From Arachis hypogaea (Eukaryota; Streptophyta; Magnoliopsida; Fabales; Fabaceae): a DNA stretch of 64,000 nucleotides. The stretch is taken from NCBI RefSeq assembly GCF_003086295.3, contig NC_092048.1:1059001-1123000 (forward strand). The letters run 5' to 3'. This document shows, piece by piece, positions 47,501 through 64,000 of the stretch; the first letter of the stretch is position 1, and each line of letters starts with the position of its first letter. The notes beneath the pieces are model-generated. The model searched no databases and had not been told where the DNA came from. It saw only the letters and a list, made by a program, of their open reading frames with translations. A program made the translations under genes and the position numbers.

Positions 47501-49823
47501 TTTGTTGTACAGGTCAGGACCCTGGGTATACCGAGAGCTTGTGGGACATGAGCTTGGGATCTATCCCGGGCATGTCGGAGGCTTTCCAGGAAAAGAGGTC
47601 GGAATTGTCTCTTAAGAGTTTTGTCAACCCTTGTTTTAGGGTTTCCCTTAGGTTGGCTCCTATGTTGGTATTTTTTCCTTCCTCTTGGTCGACCTGTATT
47701 TCTTCGGTTTTTCCTCCCGGCTGTGGTCGCAGCTCTTCTCTGGCCCTTGCACCACCGAGCTCTATGGTGTGAACTTCTTTGCCTTTTCCCCTTAGGTTCA
47801 GCCTTTCGTTGTAGCATTTCCTTGCCAATTTCTGATCTCCCCTCACCGTTGCTATTCCCGCTGAGGTCGGGAATTTCATGCAAAGGTGGAGAGTGGACAC
47901 CACTGCTCTGAGTCGATTAAGGGTAGCTCTGCCAATTAAAGCATTATATGCTGACCCTACGTTGATGACTATGAAGTCTATACTCAGAGTTTTGGATTTT
48001 TCCCCTTTTCCAAAAGTGGTGTGAAGGGGTAGAAATCCCAGTGGTCTTATTGGCGTGTCGCCTAATCCGTACAAGGTGTCGGGGTAGGCTCTTAATTCTT
48101 TCTCATCTAACCCTAGTTTGTCAAAAGCGGGCTTGAAAAGGATGTCCGCTGAGCTTCCTTGATCTACTAGGGTTCTGTGGAGATGGACATTTGCTAGGAT
48201 CATGGTTATTACCACTGGATCGTCGTGTTCAGGGATTACTCCTTGCCCATCCTCCTTTGTGAATGATATGGTTGGAAGGTCGGGTGACTCGCTTCCGACT
48301 TGGTAGACTCGCTTGAGATGCCTTTTGTGAGAGGACTTGGTGAGTCCCCCTCCCGCAAATCCTCCTGAGATCATATGGATATGTCTCTCCGGAGTCTGCG
48401 GTGGTGGGTCTCTTCTATCCTCATCATCTCGCTTTCTCTTCCCATGGCTGTCCGACCTTTCTATGAGATATCTGTCAAGCTGGCCTTCTCTAGTCAGCTT
48501 TTCTATCACATTTTTAAGGTCGTAACAGTCATTTGTTGAGTGACCATATATTTTATGGTACTCACAGTAGTCGCTACGACTCTCCCCTTTTTTATTTTTA
48601 ATAGGCCTGGGAGGTGGCAGCCTTTCAGTATTGCAAATCACTCTGTATACATCCACTATAGAAACTTTTAGAGGAGTATAAGAGTGATATTTCTTTGGTC
48701 TATCGAGACCGAGTTCTTCCTTCTTCTTGGGCTCCCAATTCCTCTCTTTTGTTGAGGGAAGATGCCCGGGTCGCCAACTCGAATCTCTCAGTCTGACATT
48801 CTCCTCCATGTTGATGTACTTTTCAGCTCTTTCCTGTACATCACTTAAGGAGGCGGGGTGCCTTTTTGATATGGACTGTGAGAAAGGACCTTCTCTAAGC
48901 CCATTGACTAACCCCATAATAACTGCCTCGGTGGGCAGGTCTTGGATTTCTAAACATGCTTTGTTGAACCTTTCCATATAGGCTCGTAAGGATTTTCCGA
49001 CCTCCTGCTTTATTCCCAGGAGGCTTGGCACATGTTTTACTTTGTCCTTCTGGATAGAGAACCTCATCAAGAATTTCCTTGAGAGATCTTCAAAACTGGT
49101 GATTGACCTCGGGGGGAGGCTGTCGAACCACTTCATCGCTGCTTTCGACAGAGTGGTCGGGAAGGCTTTGCATCGCGTAGCGTCAGAAGCGTCAGCCAGA
49201 TACATCCGACTTTTGAAATTTCTTAAGTGATGCTTCGGATCCGTGGTTCCGTCGTAGAGGTCCATATCGGGGCTTTTGAAGTTCCTCGGAACTTTTGCCC
49301 TCATTATGTCCTCGCTGAAGGGGTCCTCCTCTCCTGGGGGCGACTCTTCTCGATTGTCGCGGGAGTTCCGACTTTTGAGGGAGGATTCCAACTTCAAGAG
49401 TTTTCTTTCTAACTCTTTTCGTCACTCCATCTCCTCTTTTAGATTCTTTTCTATTTCCCTTTGTCGCTCCCGTTCCTATTCCAGTTGTTCCAGGCGGCTT
49501 TGGTGGACATGGACTAATCCCATAAGTTCAGTTGCATGGGGTGGTCCATCCTTTTCCGATTCGCGCCCTTCTGAGGAATTTGCCTTCGGATTTTTGACTC
49601 CGGAAGTACCCTCTCTATGCTGATCGTTAGTTCCTTGGTGGAGGGTTAGGTTTGCGTCATTGTCTCCAGTGTCCAGATTCTCTTGTTCGGAATCTGACTC
49701 CACATGACCCTCCTCAGGGGATCTGTCCGCCATCACTGGTTGATCTCTCGGGTCCCCGGCAACAGCGCCAATGTTACGATGGGTAACCGGAGATGGTGGG
49801 CTGGACTCGCTAGGTTGGCCCAA
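44509..49823 (-). pseudogene. Tat-element gag-pol polyprotein, interrupted
   Basis: Mostly one reading frame on the minus strand. Gag occupies about 49823-48640, ending in a CEYHKIYGHSTNDC knuckle (about 48530-48570). The protease motif is VDQGSSADILF (about 48136-48170). RT (about 47400-46700) has the active site YVDDMLV near 47040. RT-linked RNase H is at about 46650-46420. A second, archaeal-type RNase H opens with WELYVDGSSNKTGSGARI (about 46230-45850). Integrase has its HHCC zinc region (about 45560-45420), core motifs DYFTKWIEAEP, DSGTQF and HPQANGQAE, and a chromodomain-free C-terminus ending at 44509. Stops occur near 49476, 49425, 47512, 47475 and 46400. Frame changes occur around 45405, 45340 and 44925. 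The copy is therefore inactive. Confidence 0.93.
49751..49770 (-). other. Primer-binding site of the Tat element
   Basis: On the minus strand TGGCGCTGTTGCCGGGGA begins one base inside the 5' LTR. It ends in the GCCGGGGA seen in PBSs of many plant Tat/Athila elements, which I associate with tRNA-Asp. The tRNA identity is from memory and unverified. Confidence 0.75.
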
Positions 49824-50301
49824 TCGTTTGAGGAAGGAAGCCTTCGAGCGGGTCTGCGCCTTGGGGGCCTCCGTCCGACTTGTGAGTATGAGCGAGTGGG
49901 GGGTGGTACCTGCAAAGACACTCCGATGCCTAAGTCAGCAAGGGTGTGAGCAGGTCTAGAGAGTATTAGGACTTAGAGATACCTGAGAGATGTCAGTGTA
50001 TTTATAGTGGTGAACCAATAACCACCGTTGAAGTAGTGCCACTTTTTTAGGGTGATAACCGTCCCTTTATCTTAGGGAGGTTAAGATATGGCTCCTGGAA
50101 GTGGTTAAAGAGATTCTAGGGGCAATTACTCATTTAAACGAGTGATTATCTGCCAGCTAACCCTCGTCCCCGACTTCTTTAGGGTAAGTCGTGATAAGAA
50201 CCGACTTCGCAGGAGGAAAGTCGGTGCTAGGCGAGGCTCAACCCTTCGGATTGGGCCTTTTATTTATACTTGGGCCTTATCATTGGGCCAGGGTTTGAAC
50301 A
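49772..50301 (-). repeat. 5' LTR of the Tat element
   Basis: Partner of 41373-41901. It precedes the PBS and gag in the minus-strand reading direction, so it is the promoter LTR. Confidence 0.95.
49999..50006 (-). promoter_or_regulatory. TATA box in the 5' LTR
   Basis: TATAAATA on the minus strand inside the 5' LTR, pointing towards gag. The same motif is kept in the 3' LTR. Confidence 0.55.
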
Positions 50302-50309
50302 GCGTTTTT

Positions 50310-50435
50310 TTTTAGATTAGAGTGAGTTTGCCGCACTCTCGCCGGACTGTATAAATTTGAAGTGAAGTTCGCCGGGATTAAATGAACTCTATCAAAATTA
50401 TAGAGTTCGCCAGGGGTGCGGCGAACTTGTTCTAA
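50310..50435. repeat. GTTCGCC hairpin repeat
   Basis: GAGTTTGCCGCACTCTCGCCGG, AAGTTCGCCGGG and AGTTCGCCAGGGGTGCGGCGAACT share a G.GTTCGCC core. The last is itself an 8-bp-stem hairpin. GC-rich motifs in AT-rich surroundings suggest a decayed repeat. Confidence 0.4.
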
Positions 50436-52301
50436 ATAAAAAAAAATCGTATTTAAAAAAATTAAAATTGAAAAATGGGGTTTTGGAAAATAATTATTTT
50501 TTTATTTTATTTTAGAAAAAAAAAACCAATGAACATATAATGACCAAATAAAATAAAATCAACGCAACATAAAGGAGCATAAAAATTATCCCTTTAGTAA
50601 AATTTAATCCAATTTTAACATCTGAAATATACAAATACATTTCTTAACCACCTAATTAGGCGCTAGTACTATTATAATTTATTAAATCCAAGATATAGCA
50701 AGCGATTTATGATATGAACCTTCGCTTTATGTCTTTTTTTAGATTTATAGATTGGACGTATAAATGACTTTAATTTGTGTCTTTATCAACCAACAAAACA
50801 AACAACCTATATTCGTGACAGTACGCACCTCTCACAGGGTCAGTCTCTAGAAAATAGAAAATTCATTAACATTATTATCAACCAAAAAGATTATCATTTC
50901 AACAAATGATTATAATCCATGATTCTAATCCGGAATGAACACGTTATAATAAGACATATGTCTCTAAATAATTCGGCCTTTTCATGTTATTAAAATACCT
51001 ATATTTGTTGGTTTACGATATAATACTAGTTTATTATCTTCTAAGGCACGCTCCAACACTAACAAACTTAGATAAAATGAATAAAATTTCTCTGATGAGC
51101 CAGTGAAGCAAAGATGGTTCTAGCCACAAGATTCCGAGCAACAATAACACAAAACAATTGGTGGTGGGGTCCTGTCACCTATGGCACCACTTTTATATAA
51201 ATTCACCACCAAATTATTGCTGTGACCGTCACCACCCCCCATTCCAAGGTTGGAATCACTTTAAGTATACACAACTTTTGGTGAACCGGAATATCACCTT
51301 AACTATAATAAATACAATACTCGATGGTTTTAAAATACATTTTGTGTTGTGTTGTTATATGATTTTGTTATTTACTGGTGTTGTCGTTATTGTTAGAAGT
51401 GATGAAAACTTGATAGTGAATTATTAGTATGATAATGATTTGTGAGCTGCACATCGTGATGCGGATATTTCTACAGTACTAGTGAACATTATATTTCGTA
51501 ACAAGACGAGTTTTGGTCAACAACAGAAATGTACGATACACCGAAGCCCAACATTGAACATTATTGATTAATGTTCCACGACAAGAATCACATGCTTGAG
51601 AGATGATGAAGCCACAAGTCCCTACTAATAATAACAATAAATACAAAAAATGTTACGCTCCCACCCTAACCATAAATCACTCATGAGAATTAATTACTGA
51701 ATTTATGTACTTGAATTACTATGAAATGACAGAGTCAACGAAAATAGTAATAACGTAACCAATGCGGTGATTAGTTAGTGGCAGGTGAGTATTGTATTTC
51801 ACGTTGTTGCAATTGATGGGTACAACTATACTATAGTTATTATTTATGACGAAATAAATAAAATAAAAGAGTAGTAACAAACAAAGGCAGTGATCTTAAT
51901 GGTTGCAGCATAAACAGGGGACAAATTATTAGACCGTAGGCGAAGGCGACAGATTCAACGTTGGTTAGCATTAACGATTTTTTCACCGACCGTCAAATAA
52001 AGTCACTGCGCTGTGACTCTTTGATTATCCCTCTCCCACATCGGTGCTAAGTTGTCACGGGCTCCAGACACGTGCTCCTCATGTTGTCACGTGCGGAGTA
52101 CAAGCATAGGAAGCGAAGCGTTTTGGATGAACAGTGTCTTACGTTGTTCACATGTGCGGGCCCTTCAAAACCAGTATAGTGTACCACTCCACTACACCAC
52201 TGCTACTACTGCTTCTACTTCTTCTACTACCACCACCTTCTTACTTCTTACTTCTCTTTCACTCTGGTCCCTTATCAAACTCTAACTAGCTCCACCAAAA
52301 C

Positions 52302-52323
52302 CTCTCTCTCTCTCTCTCTCTCT
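52302..52323. repeat. (CT)n microsatellite in the zinc-finger gene leader
   Basis: About ten CT units roughly 90 bp upstream of the start codon. CT runs are common in plant 5' UTRs. Confidence 0.85.
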
Positions 52324-52413
52324 AGATTTTGGTTTTTCTACTTCTTGTTCTTGCTGTAGCTGAACCTTCCCTTTCTTCTTGTTCTGTTTCATTTGTTGTT
52401 TCTTGTGTTGGCA

Positions 52414-55400
52414 ATGATGGATACTGAAGATCAAAGAAAAACTCACACTCCAGGTGCTTGCTTTTAGTTCTTGTCTCCTTAAGTTTTACTTCTTTTGCAT
52501 TTTCTCCTTGACTGCTCACTCTGCTCTTCAACCTTTTACCTTTTTTCTTCTAAAATATATATATATTTTTTATTCTTTCCTTTTTCCCCCTTATGAAAAG
52601 TGCCAGTCTTTTTGAGATTTTGGGTTGTTGGGTTATGGAAATTATATCTGGGGTCATTTGAAAGATTAAATTTGCTAAACTGTTATGTTGGGATGTTTTT
52701 AAGCTGTTCTTTTTCCTTGGTGTTTGTAGGGCATGAGAGTCATGGAGTTCATCTCTGTCACAAATGTGGATGGCCTTTCCCGAATCCACATCCAAGTGCC
52801 AAGCACAGGCGTGCTCACAAGAAGATCTGTGGAACCATTGAAGGTTACAAGCTGTGTTCCTCCGAGGAACAATCTCGCTCAAACGGCTCAGATGATGGAC
52901 ATGGTTCTGATGATGATAAAAAATCCCCAGGTGATTTTTTCTTCTTTTTCCAGAGTGTAAATATGCAGTGTCTAATGTAGTGTGTTGACTTGGTGAGAAT
53001 ATTTGGTTTTTTATGTATAAATGGTCTTTGATATTAGTGCTATGTTCTAAAATGGCTAGGTTGTTTTATGTTTGTGCTGATATTCTGTTTATTTGGTTAT
53101 GTCAGGTCCAGAGGTCTTGAATATAGGCAACAAGGAGAAGGATGATAGTGGAATTGGAGACAAAATAAATAGATCAGAAGATGAGGTGTTTTCAGATGCA
53201 GTTGCAGACTTTTCAGATAGTCAAGGAGTTAAGGAATCTTTGCAGGAAGGTAGTTTGGACTCAAGTACCAGTGTGGAACGGGATGGCAAAGATGATCCAA
53301 AATTTTCAGGGTCTTCCAAGGACAGTGATTTCAATGGTAAGAACTAAGATGATAGGTTTAAATCACATGTTCTCTTAGTTTTACGGCTCAGTAAAATACT
53401 TGTGCCTGAAAATTTGAAAATTAGAGGAAACTTATTCTTTAGGGTGTGAATGATTATATAGATTGTGAGATTAGTTGAATGAATTTTATTCACTTCATCC
53501 ATGCACATTGAATTGGATTTGTTCAACTTAGTACTAGTCATTAGAACTTTTATAAAAAGGTTTCAGACTTTCAGCCCTACAATTTTGTCTTATTTTCATT
53601 CTGTGGCTCAATAGTGTGTGATAATTCATTTCACAGATGCGGTTGAGAGTCAGTTAACTTTTGAGTCAAAGGATGGCTGTCAAAATCAGCACACTAAAAT
53701 TTTGCAAGGTGAAAGGGTTGAAGAGGAAAACTTACCAGAATTGCAAGATCAATTGTCAGGATCCACTGCGACACCATTATCTGATCCCATTGCAGATTTA
53801 GGAGCTGAAGAATCAGCTGTTGTCCATAGTAAAGATATCTTTGGCTTGTCAATTGAATCACATCCCAGCAAACCTGAAGCCGTGCCGGATTTGTTGCCTG
53901 AAAATACAGTCAATGCCGGTGAAAATGTGACAGATTGCAATATGAGATCTGCTGTATTGGATACTATTTCGGAAGGAAAGGATGAGGTTAACCTCATAGT
54001 TAGTGATTCTACTACCTTTGGTTTGTCATCTGAATCACGTCCTGAAAAAGCTGAAGCCATGCCAGATGTATTGCCTGAAAATGATATCCAAGCTGGAGAA
54101 AATGTGACAGATTTCAGTCTGACATCTGCTGCATTGGATACTAATTCGAAAGGGAAGGACAAGATTAGGTCTGATCAGGATGAAGTTGAAACATGTGAAG
54201 GGGAGTCTAAAATGGCAGTTAAGGATGCAATGAATGTTGGCTCGTCACCTGTATCAGATCCCCACAAAGCTGAAGTGATGCCAGATGTATTGCCTAAAAA
54301 TAAGATATATGCTGATGAAAATGTGAGAGATTGCGTTTTTACATCTGAATTGGGGACTAGTTTGAAGGGAAAGGATGAGATCAAAACAGATGTTGAAGGA
54401 GTTGAAATTACAGTCCCTTCTGATACTGGTGTTGGTGCAAATGAAGACAACTCTGCAATATCAGTTAGAGATGCAGTTAAATTGGATCCTCAAGTGGCTG
54501 GTGGAGCTGTTAATCTGAAGGAAAAAGACAGTGCCGAGTTCCCTTCTGTGCTTGGCCAAGATGATTCCCCACTTGGTTCAAATTCTGTTGTAATAACAAA
54601 TGCTTCAATAAGTGATGTACAGGTAGAGTCTGCTCGTGTTCAGTTTTCTAATTCTAGTGATGCTCAGACTTTGCTTGAAAAGGAAGAAGAAAATACTAAT
54701 TCTAATATCCTTCCTACAAGTGATGATAGAACTGAAGTATCACCATCACAAGGTGAGTATGAAGATCTTGAAAGGGTGCTATCTCGAGATCTTTCAGGCC
54801 TAGATTTGTCTGACCAAAACAATGAAGTTACTGAGGAAAATAGTTTTACTTTTAACCCAAGCCAATTGACTGGGAAAAACTATGCCTCTCCAGATGTGCA
54901 TGTTATTGATAGCTTGGATATCATGAACAAGGAACTGGTCAAAAGTGAGCCTGTGGCTGAAGAAATGCCCATTGAGGAGCACACTGAAGTTTCTCCAGAC
55001 AAACTTACCGTTGAAGGTTCTCAAATGTCAGAAGAAATTGATTTGTCTTTGAATGAGAGGAATGAGAGCCATATGGTTCACTTTTCTGTAGAGCAAGGAC
55101 CCGTTGATGTTGAAAATTCGCAGCAGATAAGCTTAGAAAGTATCTCAGTGCCCTCATTAAATGAAAGTCTGGGTAACAAATCCTTCGGTGCTGAGACCAG
55201 TGAAACTAGTGTAATCAGCATAGACAACACAAGTCATCATGAGATAAAAGAAACTGAAATAATTGGTGTAGCTGTAAATGGAATGGATGAAGGAGCTAAC
55301 TTGGAAGATGATCTCCACCAGACTGACATGTTATTGGAAGCCAACCAATCAAGTAACTTATCCAAGAATGAGCATGCTGGTGAAATTGATAAAACTACTC

Positions 55401-56819
55401 GTGATCTATGTGGGGAACCTGCTAGCAATCAGGAGAAAAGACCGGTTATTTCAGATTATGTAATTGATGAGCCCACAGGAAAGTCAATGGTCATAGAGTG
55501 CAAAGATATAGATCCTAAATCAGAAACCCGGGAAGATGTCAGAGAACATGAGGAATGTAATAGATCTGTTGGTACTTCTTCTGAATCACATCAAGCACAG
55601 GATGAAGGACTATTACTGAAGGCCACAGAAGATGTTGGGAAGCATTCATCACTGCCTTGTATAAATTCTGAGCCATCTGCTCAGAATGATTCTGCTGTTA
55701 AACATGATCAAGGTGGTCAGCCTGGCAAGGAAATTTCTGGTGTTTCTGCGACGCCTGTTCAAGATCAAAGTGGTAATGACATGGTTAAACATATTTCATC
55801 TGGAATCGATGCTTCGGTTTACTCCAGTAGCCGGTGTGACAGTTTGGAAGCCAATTGGGGATCTGTTTCAGGTATATACACCTTTATTTTCGTAAAGGAA
55901 AACAATTTAGTCACATAGAAACATTATTTTTATCTAGAAAAACATTGTGTAGATCTTGTCTCTTTTGCATCAATAATAATGACCCATTGTTATACCTGTG
56001 TTGTGATCCATGGAAGTCATTTTCCTTCATCCTTATGTGATTTGATGATGAGTTTTACCTTAGTGTACAACATTTTGGCTATGATACAGTTTATTGATAT
56101 TTTGGAGTGATAATGTGATTGATTTACTCATTATCCGCTCAACAGTTCTCTCAATGCAATCTGATGCACATGCTATTATTGATACTGAAACTTCACCATC
56201 AACAGAAGTGGGGAAATCCAACTTGATCAATTCAAAAGCTATGTCTGAGAAACAGCCATCTGGAAAATCAGAAATGTTTGAAGCACCATCTTTCATGACA
56301 TTGGTAGAACCTAGGGATGCTGCTAGCCATAAAGCACCTGCATCTGAAGACCAAAAGGGGAAGAATTCGAGTTCCACTTTGCAGGCTGGTTGGTTTACCT
56401 CTCAAACTCAGGCCATGAATGAGTCTCAAGGGAGAAACAAGAATGAAGAGATAATAGCAAAGGTGACAAACTGGAGCACCCCTAAGGAGCACACCCCTCT
56501 GAAGAGCCTCTTAGGTGAGGCTGTTCACAGCCACAGCCCAAGTTCTCCAAAATTGGAAGAAAACTTGGCAAGCAGAAAGAATGGTAAACTTCCACAAAAC
56601 AATGGTTCTGGATTGACAACTGTTAACTCCATTCTAGGTCCTGAATCGCCTTCAGCTCAAGCTCTGATAAACGACGCTGCAAAAGAATGGAACTCACCGG
56701 CAAGATATCCTGCAGAAATGAAGAGGGAAAAGAGGAAAGCCAAGAGCAGACCATATTGGATACAATTAGTATGTTGCTCATCAGTGGATCTTCAGAGAAG
56801 GCAAAAAACTGCCATATGA
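52414..56819 (+). CDS. Single C2H2 zinc-finger protein with long acidic repeat-bearing tail
   Basis: Five exons with GT-AG borders: 52414-52453, 52730-52930, 53106-53336, 53637-55871 and 56146-56819. They join to 1126 residues. Exon 2 encodes the only recognisable domain, a C2H2 finger CHKCGWPFPNPHPSAKHRRA followed by HKKIC, right after a short N-terminus. The rest is acidic, Ser/Glu/Asp-rich and probably disordered. Exon 4 contains three tandem ~60-residue repeats centred on AEAMPDVLPEN and AGENVTDC. The C-terminus has conserved-looking text (GWFTSQTQAMNESQGRNKNE, TPLKSLLGEA) and a basic end, KREKRKAKSRPYWIQLVCCS. I cannot assign a function beyond a likely nucleic-acid-binding plant protein. 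The start is the first of two adjacent ATGs. Confidence 0.88.
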
Positions 56820-57293
56820 TGGTTATGGTTATAGTTATAGTTATTCTCATGCTATTTGGGGTCTTGTCTGCTTCTAGAGTTGAGATACATATTTTGATCA
56901 TGCGTCTCATTCTATTGAACTGGATAGCCTCCTAGAAGTTTGGTTGTATATTTGAAGCATGTTCAGTTGTCATTACTGTTTATGTTATTTTAATGTATCA
57001 TTATCATGGCTTTGGTGCCTTGTTATATATTGAAAATTAAGAAAACGTTGTGATCTTGTGAGCTTTACAAGTAGAGAGGATTTTAGTCCAATATGTAAGG
57101 ACTCAACCTTTTATTATTGTTGTGTTTTGAACTTCCATCCAAAAACTGTTAGACGATTTGAAGTACATAAATAAATACTGTCGACAATAAGCTCGCTATT
57201 TGGTCCATAAAAATACATGTGAGTGTGATCCTTAAAAGTGTCACTGTCAAATGTCAATTATGCAAAATTGGAACATTCTCCTTCCTAATTCAG
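56820..57293. other. 3' flank of the zinc-finger gene
   Basis: Likely 3' UTR followed by a short spacer. No separate gene recognised. Confidence 0.4.
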
Positions 57294-58026
57294 ATGCAAA
57301 CCCTGAAATTTCATTATGCAGTTTTCAGTCGATTGTCTTCATACCCTAGATCCTTTCTCTCCCTATTCTCCACAAATTCCGCTTCTCAGCCATCCCAATG
57401 CTCAAAGCAAAGAACTTTCGTACTTGGTTACGTCAATTCAAGCTTCAAATTCTCGAAATCCCAGTCCATCTACATTTCCAAACATGTTTCACAGGTAAGA
57501 TCACAGCTTTTGATGCTGCTCAACAGACAACCAAGGCTTTCCGCTGCACCTGAGGCTTCTCTTAGAAACCATGTCCCAAGGGCTGTGAGCATCGGTTTTC
57601 ATAAGAATTCAAGAATGTTTGTTCATGCACTGCATACAGTTAGTTGCTTGAGCCACAAGACTTTTAGCAGAAAGCTTGAGTTCATTCAGCGTTGCGGGTT
57701 TTTCGAAAGATGAGACCCTGCAAATGTTCAGAAGGAATTGAAGACTGCCATCAGAGAAGAAATTGAAGGCTGCCATTCAGTTCTTGCTGCATACCTTAAT
57801 AATTCCAAAGGCAGTCATGGTTCATTGCCCTACTGTTCTTATGTACAGCATCCAGGATCGGTTGGTTCCTCGCAAGAGTTTTGCAGCTCTTGATATCAAT
57901 GAAGCTATTGATATTGCTTATATACTGAGGATGTCTAAGGAGTTATTTGACAGGTATATACTACGGTTCAGAGGAAATGTTGAGACATTGTTGGTAGCTT
58001 ACAAGGGTCATTATCTACAAGTGTAA
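57294..58026 (+). pseudogene. mTERF-family gene remnant
   Basis: Begins with an ATG and a targeting-peptide-like N-terminus (FHYAVFSRLSSYPRSFLSLF). It continues with LLNRQPRLSAAPEASLRNHV, FVHALHTVSCLSHKTFSRKL and EFIQRCGF. After a frame change near 57700 it resumes with SKDETLQMFRRN, a stop, LKAAIQFLLHTLIIPKAVMV, LMYSIQDRLVPR and FDRYILRFRGNVETLLVAYK. This is the text of plant mTERF proteins, organelle-targeted nucleic-acid-binding helical-repeat proteins. It is only about 240 codons long, so central mTERF repeats are missing, and it has a frameshift and a stop. A decayed paralogue from a legume mTERF cluster is the likeliest explanation. Confidence 0.8.
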
Positions 58027-58975
58027 TCATAAATTTGAGTTCTGCTTTTTAATCTGATCAGCTTTTGGTTATTTGAATCTAGTCTCAAAATGGTAACTAT
58101 ATACTGCACTGGTAACAATTTTCTTCTGGTAAACGGTGACGCTGAGATTTTAGTATTTATCAATGCATATATTTTATAATTTAAACTTTGAATAGCCGTC
58201 ATAGTTATAAAATTCAATTTTTTTTAAATATCAAATTATGAAGTATTTTGAAAAGATGGCTTAGGAACATTACAAAAGAGCTTAAAGCTTTATAACCAAT
58301 TAATATCGAGCTTATAGAATCATACTAAGCCAATTACCCCAATACTGAGTGGGTATGCATACCCCAAAAGGAATGACGAGGCTAAAAAATGGGACGAAAA
58401 GCAGTAGACACTGACCACCAAAAAGTATTTTTCATTTCACCAAGATATGTTGGGTCCTATAAGGCTAACATCATATACAATACAAGATTGTAAATAGGGT
58501 ACCAAACCAAACTCCAACTTGACAAAATGACTTCCATTACCTTGCAACCTAAGGACAACATAAAAGAGCTATATAAATTAATCCAAAAAAGGAACCCAAA
58601 ATCCATATCTGGGCCAAAACAAATAGGAAAATAAATGTGATAAAACTATCTCCCTCAATTGCTTTTGCTGCTGTTGCAAAAGTAGCTACCTCTTTAACTT
58701 ACATTCTCATTATCCTTTCTTTCCGCAACACCCAAACTCAACATACTTTCCAGAGCTGGAACCTTATTTTGTCCATGAACAAAATCAGACCAGAGCCCTA
58801 AAGAATCACGTTTGATAACTTCCCTTATTCTTCAATTGGTACGGACTATGGCCTGCTTTCCTTTACTAAAAGAAAAGAAAGGAAAATAACCGAATGGAAC
58901 AGCAAAATGGAGAACACATCATTGGTGAAATTTCCAAACCCAAGTTCAAAACCCACAATCTGTCAGTCACTATTA
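58027..58975. other. Intergenic plus SEC23 3' UTR
   Basis: Between the convergent mTERF remnant and SEC23. The right part (from about 58400) should be the SEC23 3' UTR. No other feature seen. Confidence 0.45.

Positions 58976-64000
<5,025 letters not shown>

Larger units (their letters stand above)
41373..50301 (-). mobile_element. Full-length Ty3/gypsy LTR retrotransposon, Tat lineage
   Basis: Two ~530-bp LTRs (TGTTACG...GAACA) flank an 8.9-kb element read on the minus strand. Flanking 5-bp sequences are GCGCT (41368-41372) and GCGTT (50302-50306), a TSD with one transition. It has a primer-binding site, gag, protease, RT, RNase H, a second archaeal-type RNase H and integrase, plus an antisense ORF between integrase and the 3' LTR. 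The second RNase H and the antisense ORF are known features of the Tat lineage (for example Grande and Retand). The LTRs differ by roughly a dozen substitutions and one indel by eye, so the insertion is fairly recent. Gag-pol is interrupted, so this copy cannot move on its own. Confidence 0.95.
50302..52413. other. Intergenic between the Tat element and the zinc-finger gene
   Basis: 50310-50440 has a small GTTCGCC-containing hairpin repeat. 50450-52040 is AT-rich with no gene seen. 52040-52413 is less AT-rich and should be the promoter and leader of the zinc-finger gene. Confidence 0.45.

Noticed and set aside
47326..47883. 185-codon frame overlapping gag-pol in another frame
   Set aside because: Shadow of the protease-RT junction; Arg/Lys-rich by frame shift.

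Overview
The window is nuclear DNA of a dicot plant, very probably a legume and most likely Arachis (peanut group). The evidence is the intron-containing plant genes, the very AT-rich intergenic DNA, and dense nested plant transposons. The genus call rests on the look of several repeat families (a FAR1-type transposase gene, a palindromic AAATCGGAC/GTCCGATTT repeat, a Tat-lineage LTR element with an antisense ORF) and is an inference. No bacterial features, operons, CRISPR arrays or organelle DNA were seen.

Layout, left to right. 1-6390 is repeats: a CACTA element end, a long-TIR MITE, a palindromic element and a small MITE. 6391-8185 is a complete Mutator-like element with a perfect 9-bp target-site duplication (TSD). 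It carries a three-exon fragment of the ribosome-biogenesis gene RLP24, so it is a Pack-MULE. It was inserted exactly at the stop codon of a UGT75-like glucosyltransferase (8189-9685, minus). 10479-12809 is a decayed FAR1/FHY3-type transposase gene. 14303-19099 (plus) is a nine-exon gene of unknown function; its middle arose by repeated duplication of an exon pair whose short exon is 103 nt each time. 19.2-28.5 kb is a transposon graveyard with a complete hAT element (23294-24563) and a long-TIR element (26468-27783).

28530-30241 (minus) is a three-exon xyloglucan endotransglucosylase/hydrolase (XTH) with a MITE in intron 2. 31673-33579 is a 5'-truncated LINE with a 14-bp TSD. 33.6-38.7 kb holds only MITEs and unassigned DNA. 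38712-40952 (minus) is a seven-exon Tic22-like chloroplast import gene with TGGGCC (site II) motifs upstream. A full-length Tat-lineage Ty3/gypsy retrotransposon (41373-50301) sits 420 bp upstream of its start codon, between it and the next gene.

52414-56819 (plus) is a single C2H2 zinc-finger gene with a very long acidic tail that contains three tandem repeats. 57294-58026 is a decayed mTERF gene. 58976-64000 (minus) is the 3' twelve exons of a SEC23 COPII coat gene that runs off the right edge.

The genes are independent plant transcription units with no shared pathway. The main interest is transposon-gene interaction (gene capture, a stop codon inside a TSD, a MITE filling an intron, an LTR in a promoter) and two genes that grew by internal duplication.
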